Below are positions 21,985 through 33,362 of a stretch of 64,000 nt of DNA, piece after piece. The notes under the pieces were generated by a model. The model had not been told where the DNA came from and made no database searches. It was given only the letters and a program-made list of their open reading frames with translations. The DNA is from Phymorhynchus buccinoides. Taxonomy: Eukaryota; Mollusca; Gastropoda; Neogastropoda; Raphitomidae. The number at the start of each line of letters is the position of its first letter. Position 1 is the first letter of the stretch. The stretch covers positions 24,225,554 to 24,289,553 of the forward strand of contig CM065695.1 in the NCBI GenBank assembly GCA_017654935.2, read 5' to 3'. Position numbers and translations under genes: made by a program.

Positions 21985-22290
21985 ATATTCTAGTCACAGA
22001 GACTTATCACTGTGAAATTCGGGCTTGCTCTCCCCCAGAGAGCGCATTGCCACAAGCGCAGCGCTTAAACTTTTTTGGGTGGGTGGGTTGGGGGACCGAC
22101 TTGTGAAAAGTAGTTAGCACTTTGGTCATACCAGGCAGTGGGATTTCCCCCTGATTTTACCAACAGTTCGATTTTTGTGTCGAACTAGAAAGAAATGGCG
22201 AGGCTGGGATTCAAACTTGGGTTAGTCACGCTGCAGTCACGCATTGAAATCGGCAGGCGAACATCTAAACCACTCTGCAACCCTTCTTCC
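21985..22290 (+). repeat. Diverged relative of the B-box-type repeat
   Basis: Begins 'ctagtcacagagacttatca' like the 18888 family, then diverges. Contains 'ggctgggattcaaacttggg' (B-box-like) and ends 'ctaaaccactctgcaaccc', a common tRNA-derived SINE style. G-run at 21796-21813 nearby. Confidence 0.5.
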
Positions 22291-22517
22291 TCTGCCCCTA
22301 TATCCCATTGGGGCCTGGGCGGCCCTGGACCCCTGCCTTTCAGTGTGTTTTTCCATTTTTGGGAGGTGCACCCATGTGTGTGTACATACATGAGAGAGAG
22401 AGAGTGTGTGTGTGTGTGTATGTGACATTGTCTCGATAAAATATTGCTGAAGTGATCATTTCACCAGGTCATTGTTCAGAATTCATCTAATTCTTTTCTC
22501 TCTCTTTTAATTTTCAG

Positions 22518-22599
22518 AGCTGCCATACTAAACCAAGGCACTAACCCTGAACTTATGGATTTGTGTTGTACGCCAAGAAACTGAAGGCTGAAGGCTAAT
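22518..22599 (+). other. 5' UTR part of F-box exon
   Basis: A strong acceptor (pyrimidine tract, ttttaattttcag at 22505-22517) precedes an 82-bp leader, so one or more non-coding exons probably lie upstream. A TGA in frame with the ATG stands six codons before it, supporting 22600 as the start. Confidence 0.55.
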
Positions 22600-23886
22600 A
22601 TGGACCGAGAAGCACTTTCCTTACTTTTTTCGCGGCCACCATCACCATCATCATCACCATCACCACCTTGCCAACCTTCCAATGTTGGCATCTCTGACAG
22701 TGCTGTTGGTGGTGGAGGTGAAGGTGACAATCTCCTGGAGTCCCCTCTTCCTCTCACGCTGGACATCCTACCTGACGAGATCCTGGGGCATGTCTTCAAG
22801 ATGCTGCCTATCCGAGAGAGAGGTCGCCTGGCCAACACATGCCACAGGATGAACGGAATAATGAATTCCACATCCGTTTGGTCCAATGTGTCCGTTCGGC
22901 TCTTTGGCAAAAATGAATGCCTACATTGGTTTCGCACAGAACAGATGATGATCCAGCATTGTGAAGAGCATTTCAGAAATGTTGAAGTGGTACTACCATC
23001 GCTCAGCCTGACTGCCTTGTCCATGAACAAGGTCCACAGCTTTGCGGAAAGAGGGGTGCTAAAGCGTGTGAATCTTGTGGTTGAATGTATAGGTCATATG
23101 ATCGATATTTTGAATGAGCCATCTAGTATGATTAAAAAGCGAGCCAAAAATTGGTGTGGTCCTCGCAGGAGGAGTCCTAGATTTAATCCATATGGGCCCC
23201 AAGATGCCAATGATGATTGTGGTTGTCCTGAACCTGTTCAACCTACTAGTATTGAAAGAGCAAAAATTTTGGAGTTGTTAACAACCAACACTCACGTCAC
23301 TCTCACTCCGGAAGTGTACAGCAGTCTTTACTTTGATGACACACTGAAATCTTTGTATTCTGCCACAAATAAGAGCAAGACAATATGCCAGTCGGTGAGC
23401 ACATTGATCTTGCCTGAAATCTGGTACGAAAGTACACTTTCCGAAGTGTGTCCACGCAGGTCCCTGACCCCAACAGCAGTGCTAGTGTCAGACTTTCCAA
23501 ACTTACAAAAACTCCAGCTAAGTCTCCATAACCTCAGTGAAGAACTCTTGCTAGAACTGTCAAATACATCAGGGGAACGCAGCCAGCTGAAGAAATTGAT
23601 TCTGCTTCGCAAAGACTACAGCATGGACATGCAGAGGCGGTTCCCTTCATTGTCATCATCTGCCTGGTGCCAGCTGACATCGGCTTGCCCAGAACTCACC
23701 GTTGAGTGCCGGGTTACGGTACTGTCTGAACAGTTCCCACCTTTGGCTGATCCCATCAAGGCAGAGACACCGCTGGTCCGTCTAGAGGTGACGGCGCACA
23801 AGGATTATATCAGGAACAGTGACAGCGTGCAGAGCATGGAGGAACTGTGTCGGGAACACAAATGTCCCTTTGTGTTCGTTCCTTAG
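22600..23886 (+). CDS. F-box protein, FBXO33/FBXO39-like
   Basis: 428 codons in a single exon. An N-terminal Ser/Pro-rich tail and a Gly-rich stretch (residues 1-50) precede an F-box at about residues 53-98 (LDILPDEILGHVFKMLPIRE ... NTCHRMN ... VWSNV). The F-box binds SKP1, so the protein should act as a substrate receptor of an SCF ubiquitin ligase. The remaining ~330 residues are leucine-rich-repeat-like (LQKLQLSLHNLSEELLLEL, QLKKLILL, WCQLTSACPELTVECRV), the layout of FBXO33 and FBXO39. The substrate cannot be told. The ATG is backed by an in-frame upstream stop and a good context. Codon use and GC content are higher than in the flanking DNA, as expected of a host gene. The exact orthologue is uncertain. 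Confidence 0.88.
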   Translation: MDREALSLLFSRPPSPSSSPSPPCQPSNVGISDSAVGGGGEGDNLLESPLPLTLDILPDEILGHVFKMLPIRERGRLANTCHRMNGIMNSTSVWSNVSVRLFGKNECLHWFRTEQMMIQHCEEHFRNVEVVLPSLSLTALSMNKVHSFAERGVLKRVNLVVECIGHMIDILNEPSSMIKKRAKNWCGPRRRSPRFNPYGPQDANDDCGCPEPVQPTSIERAKILELLTTNTHVTLTPEVYSSLYFDDTLKSLYSATNKSKTICQSVSTLILPEIWYESTLSEVCPRRSLTPTAVLVSDFPNLQKLQLSLHNLSEELLLELSNTSGERSQLKKLILLRKDYSMDMQRRFPSLSSSAWCQLTSACPELTVECRVTVLSEQFPPLADPIKAETPLVRLEVTAHKDYIRNSDSVQSMEELCREHKCPFVFVP

Positions 23887-24995
23887 TGGACAGGGTTAGG
23901 GAGATGAAACACGAAAGTGAGAGGGAGTAGGACTATGAGGAGGAGATTTAAGGGGAAGAATGAAGTGAGAGACATGGAAACAGACTGTGTGTGAGAGAGT
24001 GCATAAGACAGACAGAGAGGGAGTAAAATGTTTTTGTACACCACTCAGTCCAATCTGTAGTGATTTGTGAACAATTTATGACATAAATTCATGTGGGTTA
24101 AGTTTGATTTTTGTTGTTCTTGCTTATACACGAAGAATGTTTAATGCATTAAAAAGGAATTGCAAAATAACTATGTTCGTGATTGGCATAATTCTCTTGA
24201 TTTCATAACAGGTATTTATTATTATTTTTAAATCAGGACTGATTTTGGAAGACATTACATTTCAACCGTACCAGATGTTTATATTACAGTGGCATAGGAA
24301 TAGCGGGAGGGGAGAGAGAGAGAGAGGGCCATCTGCCCATGTCAAAGGGGACAGTGCTGTAGGGACATCATCCAACATGAAAATAAATAGAAAATGCAAT
24401 AAACAAGTACATGTAATTCAAACTTTCAAAAAAAGTATGCGAGGTAGAAAAGAAACATTTTTTTTATATTCAAGACTTAGTTCCAACAAATACACCATCA
24501 TCAGTGCATCCAGAGAGAGAGAGGGAGAGAGAGAGAGAGACTTGCAAGATGGAACATAGCTGTATTCTTTTCAAATTAGCCCTCTACTTCATTCCAGAAT
24601 GGTGAGTTTTTTTAAAAACATTTTGTACATTCTTTGTTTTTGTTTTGCTTCTGCCCTCACAATATCATGAGAACCGCTGCAGAAAATCTCTTCAAATGTT
24701 GTGGGTAGTATATAAGTGGCAGCTGCCCCCCTTCTCCTGGCTCAGTCAGTCAGAGGCAACCCCCCAGACCCCCCACCCTCACCCCAACTGAACACCCCAC
24801 CCCCACCCTCTTCCATGACTGACCCCTGCACATGGTTGCATTTTTATGTTCTTCTGTTGTCTCTTTTCAATGTGCAGAATATTTTCTTTCATTCATACAT
24901 TTTTATTGTTGATTATGATTAGATTTAAAAATACTAATTATAAAGTGTTTTTGTAGCATTTACTAAGACGCATAACTTAACAAGTCCATCCATCT
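23887..24995 (+). other. 3' UTR and downstream DNA
   Basis: GA-rich patches follow the F-box stop. AATAAA-type signals occur at about 24381 and 24401, the likely end of the transcript. GA tracts at 24313-24326 and 24514-24540. No other gene seen. Confidence 0.4.
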
Positions 24996-25412
24996 TGCCC
25001 ATGCGTCTGTGCCAATTGAAGTTGGAAGACATCATAATTTTCAAAGAGAATTGCGTACTTGTAATTGCGAAATGGGTGAAATAGGAGATGAATTTCATTG
25101 TATAATAGAATGTCCAAAATATAATGAAGTTCGTGAAAAATCATTCCTTAAAATATCTCAAACCAAAATCTGTTTATTTCTGTCATTTATTTTGACAAGG
25201 TCGACGCATTTGTTTGAATATTAGTAAATTTCTAAGTCAGAAAGATAGTTTAATAAGAGCACTTTTTTTTAAATTACAGCTCACCAAAGTTCGACATTTC
25301 GCTATTATGTTCACACTTTGTTCTGATTGAGTTTTATGCTTTGTTATACTTGTATCGTCCATGCCCCAAGAGGGGTCAAAGGATTAAAATTCTTGATTCT
25401 TGTGAATCAATG
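24996..25412 (+). pseudogene. 3' fragment of a LINE related to the 29.5-kb element
   Basis: The frame 25009-25224 reads RTCNCEMGEIGDEFHCIIEC, matching the C-terminal zinc-knuckle GDEFH...C of the LINE at 29513-33148. Downstream 'ccatgccccaagaggggtca' and the tail 'ttcttgattcttg' parallel that element's 'ccatgtacccccaaggggct' and 'ccttgaaccttgaacc'. A separate, truncated and diverged insertion of the same broad group. Confidence 0.7.
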
Positions 25413-25689
25413 GGTGTAGATTTCATTATTTGAGTGTGTGTCAGACCTGGTTACTCTACACATTTTGATTAGCATTCTACACAATTCAGACCTCTGTTAC
25501 TGATAATTGATATCTTTACTCCGCAATCTTTGACTGTTAGTGCTACATACTCCTATACGTTTCAGATAACTCGACTGATTTTTAAATCTTTGTTTACCGG
25601 GCCGTCTTTTTTTCTTGTGGGGAGGAGGGGAGGACAAGGGAAGGTTTAACAGAGTATCACTAGGTTACTCCTTATTCATTATTGTCTCT

Positions 25690-25721
25690 AAATACACACA
25701 CTCACAAACACATACACACAT

Positions 25722-25763
<42 letters not shown>

Positions 25764-25775
25764 TCTTACACACAC
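25690..25775. repeat. (CA)n tracts
   Basis: A (CA)n core at 25729-25761 inside CA-rich DNA; a GA/G-rich patch follows at 25866-25910. Confidence 0.9.
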
Positions 25776-26192
25776 ATCCACACCACAAAATAATATTGTT
25801 GTTTTCAGGAATCGCTTTTACTGTTTTAGTGGAAGGATGTAAAATCGAAGAACACACTCGCTCAAGGAGAGAGAGAGAGAGAAGGAGAGGGAGAGGGGGG
25901 GGGGAGGAAGATACTGGTCATTTCCACGCACACTATTTCATTTTCAAAAATGAAATGCTTTTTTGTTTTTAATGCATTTTATTTCCTTACAAAGCATTTT
26001 TTCCATATAAATCAATCAATGCATTACGGTTTTATTTAATCATGAGCATGCACAAGTAGGTTACCCTTTAGTTTCAGATCTGAGGTTTTCAAACAAAACA
26101 GCAAAAAAGAGGGTTGTGCAAGATGGGAATTAAGTAACGAGGAATATGATAGACACTTTAAGAAAATCACACACTTTGTGAAAGAAATCAAA

Positions 26193-26374
26193 TACAGTGG
26201 AACCTCCCTTATAAGACCTCCTATTATAAGACTCCCTCCCACATATAAGACCTACTTCTCTAAGACATTGCCCTTCTTTGTAAGTATTAAAATTACCTCC
26301 CTTATAAGACCCCTCCCTCATAAGACCTCATTTTGGATGATTTTTGAATGTCTTATAAGGGAGGTTCCACTGTA
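26193..26374. mobile_element. pogo/Tigger-like MITE, complete
   Basis: 182 bp, TA at each edge, then CAGTGGAACCTCCC on the left and GGGAGGTTCCACTG on the right. The interior repeats 'cttataagac' in both orientations. TA targets and CAGTGGAACCTCCC-type ends are characteristic of pogo/Tigger (Tc1-mariner superfamily) non-autonomous elements. Relatives: 57004-57661, and more distantly 51490-52056. Confidence 0.85.
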
Positions 26375-26571
26375 CTTTGAGAGAAATAAGGAAACAAATC
26401 CGGGCACACATTTCCAGAGACAAACCCATAGTCAGAGGGAGGAGAAGGGTGCATTACAAAAAGAAGTTCTGGAAAGTTCTTACTTTCAAATGGATTTTTG
26501 TCAGTAAGACAGAGTCACTTTATCACGATTTGTGTACTGTCAATTGTAGGCAGTCATATTAATATAATACC

Positions 26572-26679
26572 AAATTTTACGGACTATAAGACAAATAAGG
26601 CGATACCTTTTTTTCCTACACTGAGACCCCTGCGCCTTATAATGTGACTGATAATATAGTAAGAAACTATAACAACAAC
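26572..26679 (-). mobile_element. Left half of an interrupted MITE (GGCGC family)
   Basis: Sequence 'ttttacggactataagacaa' to 'aatatagtaagaaactataa' matches the first half of the intact copy at 58425-58600 (read on its minus strand). The second half is at 33966-34052, 7.3 kb away. Confidence 0.75.
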
Positions 26680-26826
26680 AGAGTTAGAGCTTAAAGATTA
26701 GGCGCTATAAAAGTTGTCTTAATAAAATTAACACACACTCAGTGTCTCAACTTTGCCATTTGTAGGCTCTCCTTTTTTCCATGGTTATTATGAATTGTAT
26801 TCAGTCTCTCTCCTTTTTTTTTCTTT

Positions 26827-28615
26827 GTGTGTGTGTGTGACTTTTCTAATGTTGGTAATGTGAATGTTGATGAGGATGATGTGGATGATAATGTTGGTAT
26901 TGTGAATGATGATGAGGATAATGTGGATGACAATGTTGGCAATGTGAATGTTGATGATGATAATATGAATGATAATGTTGGCAATGTGAATGATGATGTG
27001 GATGATGATGTTGGTAATGTGAATGATGATGAGGCTGATAGTGACGGTATTGTGAATGTTGATGAGGATGATAGTGTTGGTAATGTGAATGATGTCGAGG
27101 ATGATAATGTTGGTCATGTAAATGTTTATGAGGATAATGTGGATGATAATGTTGGTAATGTGAATAATGATAATGTGGATGACAATGTTGGCATTGTGAA
27201 TGGTGATGAGGATAATGTGGATGACAATGTTGGCAATGTGAATGTTGATGAGGATAATATGAATGATAATGTTGGCAATGTGGATGATAATGTTGGTAAT
27301 GTGAAAGTTGATGAGGATAATGTGGATGATAATGTTGGCAATATGAATGATGATGAGGCTGACAGTGATGGTATTGTGAATGTTGATGAGGATAATGTGG
27401 ATGATAATGTTGGCAATGTGAATGTTGATGAGGAGGATGATAATGTTGGCAATGTGAATGATGATGATAATGTGGATGATAAGGATGTTGGTAATGTGAA
27501 TGTTAATGAGGATGATGAGGATGATAGTGTTGGCAATGCGAAAGTTGATGAGGATAAGGTGGATGATGAAGTTGGCAAGGTGAATGATGATGATGATAAT
27601 GTTGGCATCGAGAATGTTGATGAGGATAATGTGGATGATAATGTTGGCAGTGTGAATGATGATGAGGATGACAATGTTGGTAATGTGAATGTTGATGAGG
27701 ATGATGTGGAAGATAGTGTCGGTAATGTGAATGATGATGAGGGTGATAAAGTTGGCAATGAGAATGTTGATGAGGATGATAATGTTGGCAATGAGAATGT
27801 TGATGAGGATAATGTGGATGATAATGTTGGCAATGTGAATGATGATGAGGGTGATAATGTTGGCAATGAGAATGTTGACAAGGATAATGTGGATGATAAT
27901 GTTGGCAATGTGAATGATGATGAGGGTGATAATGTTGGCAATGTCAATGATGAGAATGTTGGCAATGAGAATGTTGATGAGGATAATAATGTTGGCAACG
28001 TGAATGATGATGAGGGTGATAATGTTGGCAATGTGAATGATGATGAGGATGATAATGTTGGCAATGAGAATGTTGATGAGGATAATAATGTTGGCAATGT
28101 GAATGATGATGAGGGTGATAATGTTGGCAATGTGAATGATGATGAGGATGATAATGTTGGCAATGAGAATGTTGATGAGGATAATGTGGATGATAATGTT
28201 GGCAATGTGAATGATGATGAGGGTGATAAAGTTGGGAATGTGAATGATGATGAGGATGATAATGTTGGCAATGAGAATGTTGATGAGGATAATGTGGATG
28301 ATAATGTTGGCAATGTGAATGATGATGAGGGTGATAATGTTGGCAATGTGAATGATGATGAGGATGATAATGTTAGCAATGTGATTAATGATGAGGATCA
28401 TAATGTTGGCAATGAGAATGTTGGTGAGGATAATAATGTTGGCAATGTGAATTATGATGAGGATAATGTCCATGATAATGTTGGTAATGATGATGATGAT
28501 GATGAGGATAATGTGGAAGTAAATGTTGGCAATGTGAATGTTGGTGAGGATAATGTGGGTGATAATGTTGTCCATGTGAATTATGATGAGGATAATGTTG
28601 ATGATAATGTTAGTA

Positions 28616-28647
<32 letters not shown>

Positions 28648-29523
28648 AATGTGGAAGTAAATGTTGGCAATGAGAATGTTGGCAATGTGAATGTTGGTGA
28701 GGATAATGTGGGTGATAATGTTGGCAATGTGAATTATGTTGAGGATAAATTGGATAATAACATTGGCAATGTGGATAACAAGTATCGCTTTGTGAATGAT
28801 GGTGATGATAATTTGGTTAATATTATGGGCAATGTGAATTATGATGAGGATAATGTGGATGATAATGTTGGCAATGTGAATGATGATGAGGGTGATAATG
28901 TTGGCAATGTGAATGAGGATGATAATGTTGGTAATGTGAATATTGATGAGGATAATGTTGATAATAATGCTGGCAATGTGAATGTTGATGAGGATGATAA
29001 TGTTGGCAATGTGAATTATGATGAGGATAATGTTCATGATAATGTTGGTAATGATGACGATGAGGAGGAGGAGGATAATGTGAAAGTAAATGTTGGCAAT
29101 GAGAATGTTGGTGAGGATAATGTGGATGATAATGTTGGCAATGTGAATTATGTTGAGGATAAATTGGATAATAACATTGGCAATGTGGATAACAAGTATC
29201 GCTTTGTGAATGATGTTGGGGGTAAAGTATGCAATATGGTTAATTATGTCGGCAATATGGATGATAATGTTTGCAATATGGATGATAATGCTGGCAATAT
29301 GTGTGACAGTACTGGGATTGGGAATATCAATGATACTGACAGTTTATTATTTCTTTGTACACACCCTCATAGTAGTAAATCATTATGTTGTGCAGACTGT
29401 GCTGCATCAATGAATCATCCAACTCACGTTCCTTTAGTAACAGGTAGTGCTGGTAGCAGGTACTTCTCAACAAAATCCAACCATACGCAGTCATTTGTTC
29501 AAGCGATTGTAAACGAGTCATAG
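26827..29523 (+). CDS. Acidic Asn/Asp/Val repeat frame upstream of LINE
   Basis: An 898-codon frame open from a (TG)n tract to TAG at 29521. About 800 residues are imperfect repeats of units such as DDNVGNVNDDEGDN and NENVDEDN, extraordinarily rich in D, E, N, V and G. The last ~65 residues (from 29320) are ordinary sequence with a CCADCAA cysteine cluster. No ATG lies near the 5' end of the frame; the tract begins with GTG. Unit lengths are multiples of three, so frames on the other strand are open too, and openness alone is not proof of coding. Its position directly before, and 11 nt overlapping, the endonuclease-RT frame, and the shared insertion site, make it a candidate ORF1 of that LINE, or a satellite captured at its 5' end. 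No known ORF1 domain is visible. Confidence 0.45.
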
Positions 29524-32500
29524 TTCTGTTGATGGTATACATATTGACAAGACAAGTATTGCAAGTGACAGCAATGCGTGTAGTGCTCATACCAAATGTT
29601 CAAATCAAGGGGTTCCTAATAATGTGTCTAGCAGTAATAGTAAGAACATTTCATGCATTACTTTAAATGTTTGTGGCATTAAGAGTAAATTACTAAATCC
29701 TGATTTTTGTAGTTTTCTATCTTCTTATGATGTAGTTGTCATTACGGAAAGTAAATTGGATAACTTCGACACAGTTGATATTCCAGGTTTCACAAGTTTC
29801 TACAAAAACAGGTACCAGTTCAAAAGAAAGTCTGGAGGCATTCTCTTACTTATTAAACAATGCTTGACGAAACACATACAAGTGTTTGAATCTAAAGGTA
29901 AAGAACTTTATGTAGATTCTTCGCTTCTCCGATATTATAACTTTGTCGATGACGAGCTTAGTAAAGATGCTTTATTCTTCAAACTAGATGCAAATGTTTT
30001 GGGACAAGAGGTTCTTTTCTGTTGTGTTTATTTCCCCCCGGAAAATTCGCCTTACTTTGACCCAAATGCTTTTGGTTCTCTTGAGAGTGGTATTATGTCA
30101 TTGAGTATTGACACGGTATGTATGCTTGGCGATTTCAATGCTAGAACTGGTTCTTTATCTGATTTTGTTGAGGATGCTTTTCAGGATGATAATATATTTA
30201 CCAAAACCTCAGATGATACAGAATCTTTGCTAAGACGTTCTAACGATGCCTGTGTCAACAATGCTGGTCATGCACTGTTATCTTTGTGTAAAACACTAAA
30301 CATGCGCATAGTCAATGGGCGGTTAGGTGATCCTGAGAATTGTTCTAATACTACTTGTAAGGATGTCAGTGTAGTTGATTATGTCATTGTTTCACAAGCT
30401 ATTTTTCATTTGCTTTCTCATTTTGTCGTACATCCATTTGATGAACATTTTTCTGATGTCCATTGTCCTGTATCTGTTAGTTTTGTAAGGCGATCATGTT
30501 CTGCAAATGACAAAGACACACACGTTGAAAATGATATTAATGGCACACAAAATGCAAGTGCACCTGTACGACCTAAATGGTCCCAAGAGAAAGTAAATGA
30601 CTATGTTGATTTGCTTAACGACAACTCTATTAATTCATTAGATAGTTTGCTAGATAATATTCTGTTGAATGAAATACCTATATCAGATGATTATATAAAC
30701 GACCTTTATCATAACGTATGCAGCATACTGAAGTCTGCAGCAACTGATTCTGGCATTTTAAAAGATAAATTGCAAAGAAAAGGTAAACAAAGTAGGGTAA
30801 CAAGACAGGCAGAGCATTGTGAGTGGTTTGATGCGGATTGTGAGAGAAAACGAAAAGAGTTTTTTAATGCTAAGAATTTTGCTAGAAGCAGTAAAGATGA
30901 ACCTGCGAAAGAAGCTAAAACTAAAGCTAGCAAAGACTATAAAAGTCAATTATCAAAGTCATTCAGAAAGTTTCAGTCACATCTGGTCAAAAAAATACGT
31001 AACTTAAAAAGTGCTGACCCTTCAGCTTTTTGGAAATTATTAAATGGATCGACTCAAGATAAAAACGAAACCTATAGCAAAATTACTTGTGATATGTTTT
31101 TTGAATATTTCAAACAGTTCAATGACAACACTGATACGACTAATGCGACTGAACCTGACGATATTGATGATTTGCTCAATGACGAGGTTAATACTAGTTT
31201 TTTAAGCACACCATTTACTGAAATTGAAGTAAAAGAAGCAGTTAGTAAATTAAAAAATAATAAAGCATGCGGAATTGATCAAGTCATAAATGAATTTATT
31301 AAATCTGCTTCTCAAAAAATGTTAGGAATTTTTACAAAAATTTTCAATGTAGTATTAAAAAGTGGAAAAGTGCCCAATGAGTGGTCTATAGGTATTATTA
31401 AACCCATGTATAAGAAAAAAGTTAGCACTGATAACCCTGATAATTACAGGGGCATCTCTCTTCTTAGTTGTTTTGGTAAGCTATTCACAAGTTTGCTAAA
31501 TACCCGCCTGACTAACTTCTTAAATTTCAATAACATTTTGGGAAAAGAACAAGCAGGCTTCAGGAAAGGTTTGTCTGTTAATGATCATATTTTCACTTTA
31601 CATGCAATTATAGATTTTTTTCTTTTTAAAAAGAAGAAATTATATTGTGTCTTTGTTGATTACGAAAAAGCTTTTGATTTTGTTAACCGTGCACTTTTAT
31701 GGCAAAAGATTATGAATATCAACGTTAGAGGAGACATATTAAGAGTAGTCAAAAATTTGTATGCCAGAGCAAAGTCCTGTATTTCATGGAATGGTGATTT
31801 GTCCTCTTTTTATGAGTGCAACACTGGGGTAAGGCAAGGCGAAAATTTATCACCTCTTTTGTTTTCTATTTTTCTAAATGATATGAAGGAGTATATTGGA
31901 AATAAAACAGGTAAACTAGAATCCTTGAAGGTCAGTGTGCAGATGCATGTAAACGAAATTGAAGTAGACAAGCTTTTTAATATGTTTCTGCTTTTGTATG
32001 CGGACGACACAGTTATTTTAGCTGAATCCCCTGCCTCTTTACAAAATGCACTTGACGCTATGTATAGTTATTGTACTCACAACAAACTTAAAGTAAATGT
32101 AGCTAAAACAAAAGTGGTTGTTTTTTCAAGGGGCAAAATAAGAAAAATTCCAGAATTTAGGTATAACAATTGTAAATTAGAAGTTACTTTCGATTTCCAG
32201 TATCTTGGATTAACATTTAATTATAACAATAAGTTTAAGTTAGCGCAGAGGAAGTTGTACGATAAAGCTTCTAGAGCAATGTTTTCAGTACTGCGTAAGT
32301 GCAGGAAGCTAATGTTACCTGTTGACGTACAGATTTACTTATTTGATAAAATGATAGCCCCTATTTTATTGTTTGGTTGTGAAGTTTGGTGTCCCCAATT
32401 ATGCGACTTGGCAGCTAAAATGCAATTAAAGTATTATAAATTAGTGCTGAGCTTAAACAAATCTACGCCTACGTATATGGTTCTAGGCGAGTTAGGTCGT

Positions 32501-33148
32501 TATCCTATAGAGATCTCTGCAAAAAGTCGTATGTTGAATTTTTGGTTTAAACTTAGGGATGCTTCTAATGATGATAATCTTTCTAGTATCATGTATAGAT
32601 TTCTTTTGAAGTTATATGTTTCTGGTGAGTATAAAGCTAATTTTCTTCAAACAGTACATACTACGTTAAATTCTTTGGGTTTCAGTGATCTTTGGCTTGG
32701 CCAGTATAATATTAATTTCAGTCAACATTCTTTCAAAAAACAAATAAATCGGCGTCTGCGTGACCAGTTTGTCCAGACCTGGCAGGCTGAGTTAAACACA
32801 AACAAACTTTACACGAACTACAGAATATTTAAAGAAAATTTTGTGTTAGAAAAATACTTGACCATTCTCCCTGAATACCAGGCCAAATGTATTCTCAAAT
32901 TTAGAGTATTAAATCACAGGTTACCTATTCAGCAAGGACGTTTTCAGGGAATTGTTCATGGAGAGAGAATGTGCAATAAGTGTGAATCAAATGATTTGGG
33001 AGATGAATTTCATTTTGTTTTCAATTGTAATTTCTTTAGCAATAGCAGAAAACTGTTGTTGAAGCCTTTTTTTATTACAAACACCCTAATATTATTAAGT
33101 TCAACAAACTGTTTACAACACGTAATAAGAAAACTCTGCAAAATGTAG
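29513..33148 (+). CDS. Intact non-LTR retrotransposon endonuclease-RT
   Basis: Open from after TAA at 29510 to TAG at 33146 (about 1,211 codons). Endonuclease motifs: LNVCGIKSKL, ITESKLD, VYFPPENSPYF, LGDFNARTG, VVDYVIVS and a final SDVHCPV. RT motifs: NNKACGIDQV, NPDNYRGISLLSC, FVDYEKAFDFVN (motif A), GVRQGENLSPLLFSIFLND (motif B) and LLYADDTVI (catalytic). The C-terminus carries C-x2-C-x9-H-x4-C (CNKC...GDEFHFVFNC). There are no stops or frameshifts, so the copy is young. There is no ATG before or within the first ~180 codons, up to the ESGIM residues in the endonuclease. Translation would therefore need frameshifting or reinitiation from the upstream frame, or a non-AUG start. The clade (I/Ingi-like or RTE-like) cannot be fixed by eye. 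Confidence 0.92.
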   Translation, partial: TSHSSVDGIHIDKTSIASDSNACSAHTKCSNQGVPNNVSSSNSKNISCITLNVCGIKSKLLNPDFCSFLSSYDVVVITESKLDNFDTVDIPGFTSFYKNRYQFKRKSGGILLLIKQCLTKHIQVFESKGKELYVDSSLLRYYNFVDDELSKDALFFKLDANVLGQEVLFCCVYFPPENSPYFDPNAFGSLESGIMSLSIDTVCMLGDFNARTGSLSDFVEDAFQDDNIFTKTSDDTESLLRRSNDACVNNAGHALLSLCKTLNMRIVNGRLGDPENCSNTTCKDVSVVDYVIVSQAIFHLLSHFVVHPFDEHFSDVHCPVSVSFVRRSCSANDKDTHVENDINGTQNASAPVRPKWSQEKVNDYVDLLNDNSINSLDSLLDNILLNEIPISDDYINDLYHNVCSILKSAATDSGILKDKLQRKGKQSRVTRQAEHCEWFDADCERKRKEFFNAKNFARSSKDEPAKEAKTKASKDYKSQLSKSFRKFQSHLVKKIRNLKSADPSAFWKLLNGSTQDKNETYSKITCDMFFEYFKQFNDNTDTTNATEPDDIDDLLNDEVNTSFLSTPFTEIEVKEAVSKLKNNKACGIDQVINEFIKSASQKMLGIFTKIFNVVLKSGKVPNEWSIGIIKPMYKKKVSTDNPDNYRGISLLSCFGKLFTSLLNTRLTNFLNFNNILGKEQAGFRKGLSVNDHIFTLHAIIDFFLFKKKKLYCVFVDYEKAFDFVNRALLWQKIMNINVRGDILRVVKNLYARAKSCISWNGDLSSFYECNTGVRQGENLSPLLFSIFLNDMKEYIGNKTGKLESLKVSVQMHVNEIEVDKLFNMFLLLYADDTVILAESPASLQNALDAMYSYCTHNKLKVNVAKTKVVVFSRGKIRKIPEFRYNNCKLEVTFDFQYLGLTFNYNNKFKLAQRKLYDKASRAMFSVLRKCRKLMLPVDVQIYLFDKMIAPILLFGCEVWCPQLCDLAAKMQLKYYKLVLSLNKSTPTYMVLGELGRYPIEISAKSRMLNFWFKLRDASNDDNLSSIMYRFLLKLYVSGEYKANFLQTVHTTLNSLGFSDLWLGQYNINFSQHSFKKQINRRLRDQFVQTWQAELNTNKLYTNYRIFKENFVLEKYLTILPEYQAKCILKFRVLNHRLPIQQGRFQGIVHGERMCNKCESNDLGDEFHFVFNCNFFSNSRKLLLKPFFITNTLILLSSTNCLQHVIRKLCKM

Positions 33149-33307
33149 CAAAATTTGTTAAAGTTATTATGCATAGCCACTGATTGTTCACATTTCATTG
33201 CTCTTTGTCTATTGTATCATTATGGATGTGCTTGTGCGTTTGTGTACGTGTGTATGTGTATGAGCATACGTGTGTATTTGTGCGCACATGTAGGTAAACA
33301 TGTGTAT

Positions 33308-33362
<55 letters not shown>

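Noticed and set aside
26788..29037. 749-codon minus-strand frame (Ile/Asn/His-rich) and a 417-codon Ser/Thr/Leu frame
   Set aside because: They are the other frames of the GAT/AAT-type minisatellite. A repeat with lengths in multiples of three leaves several frames open; nothing else supports them.
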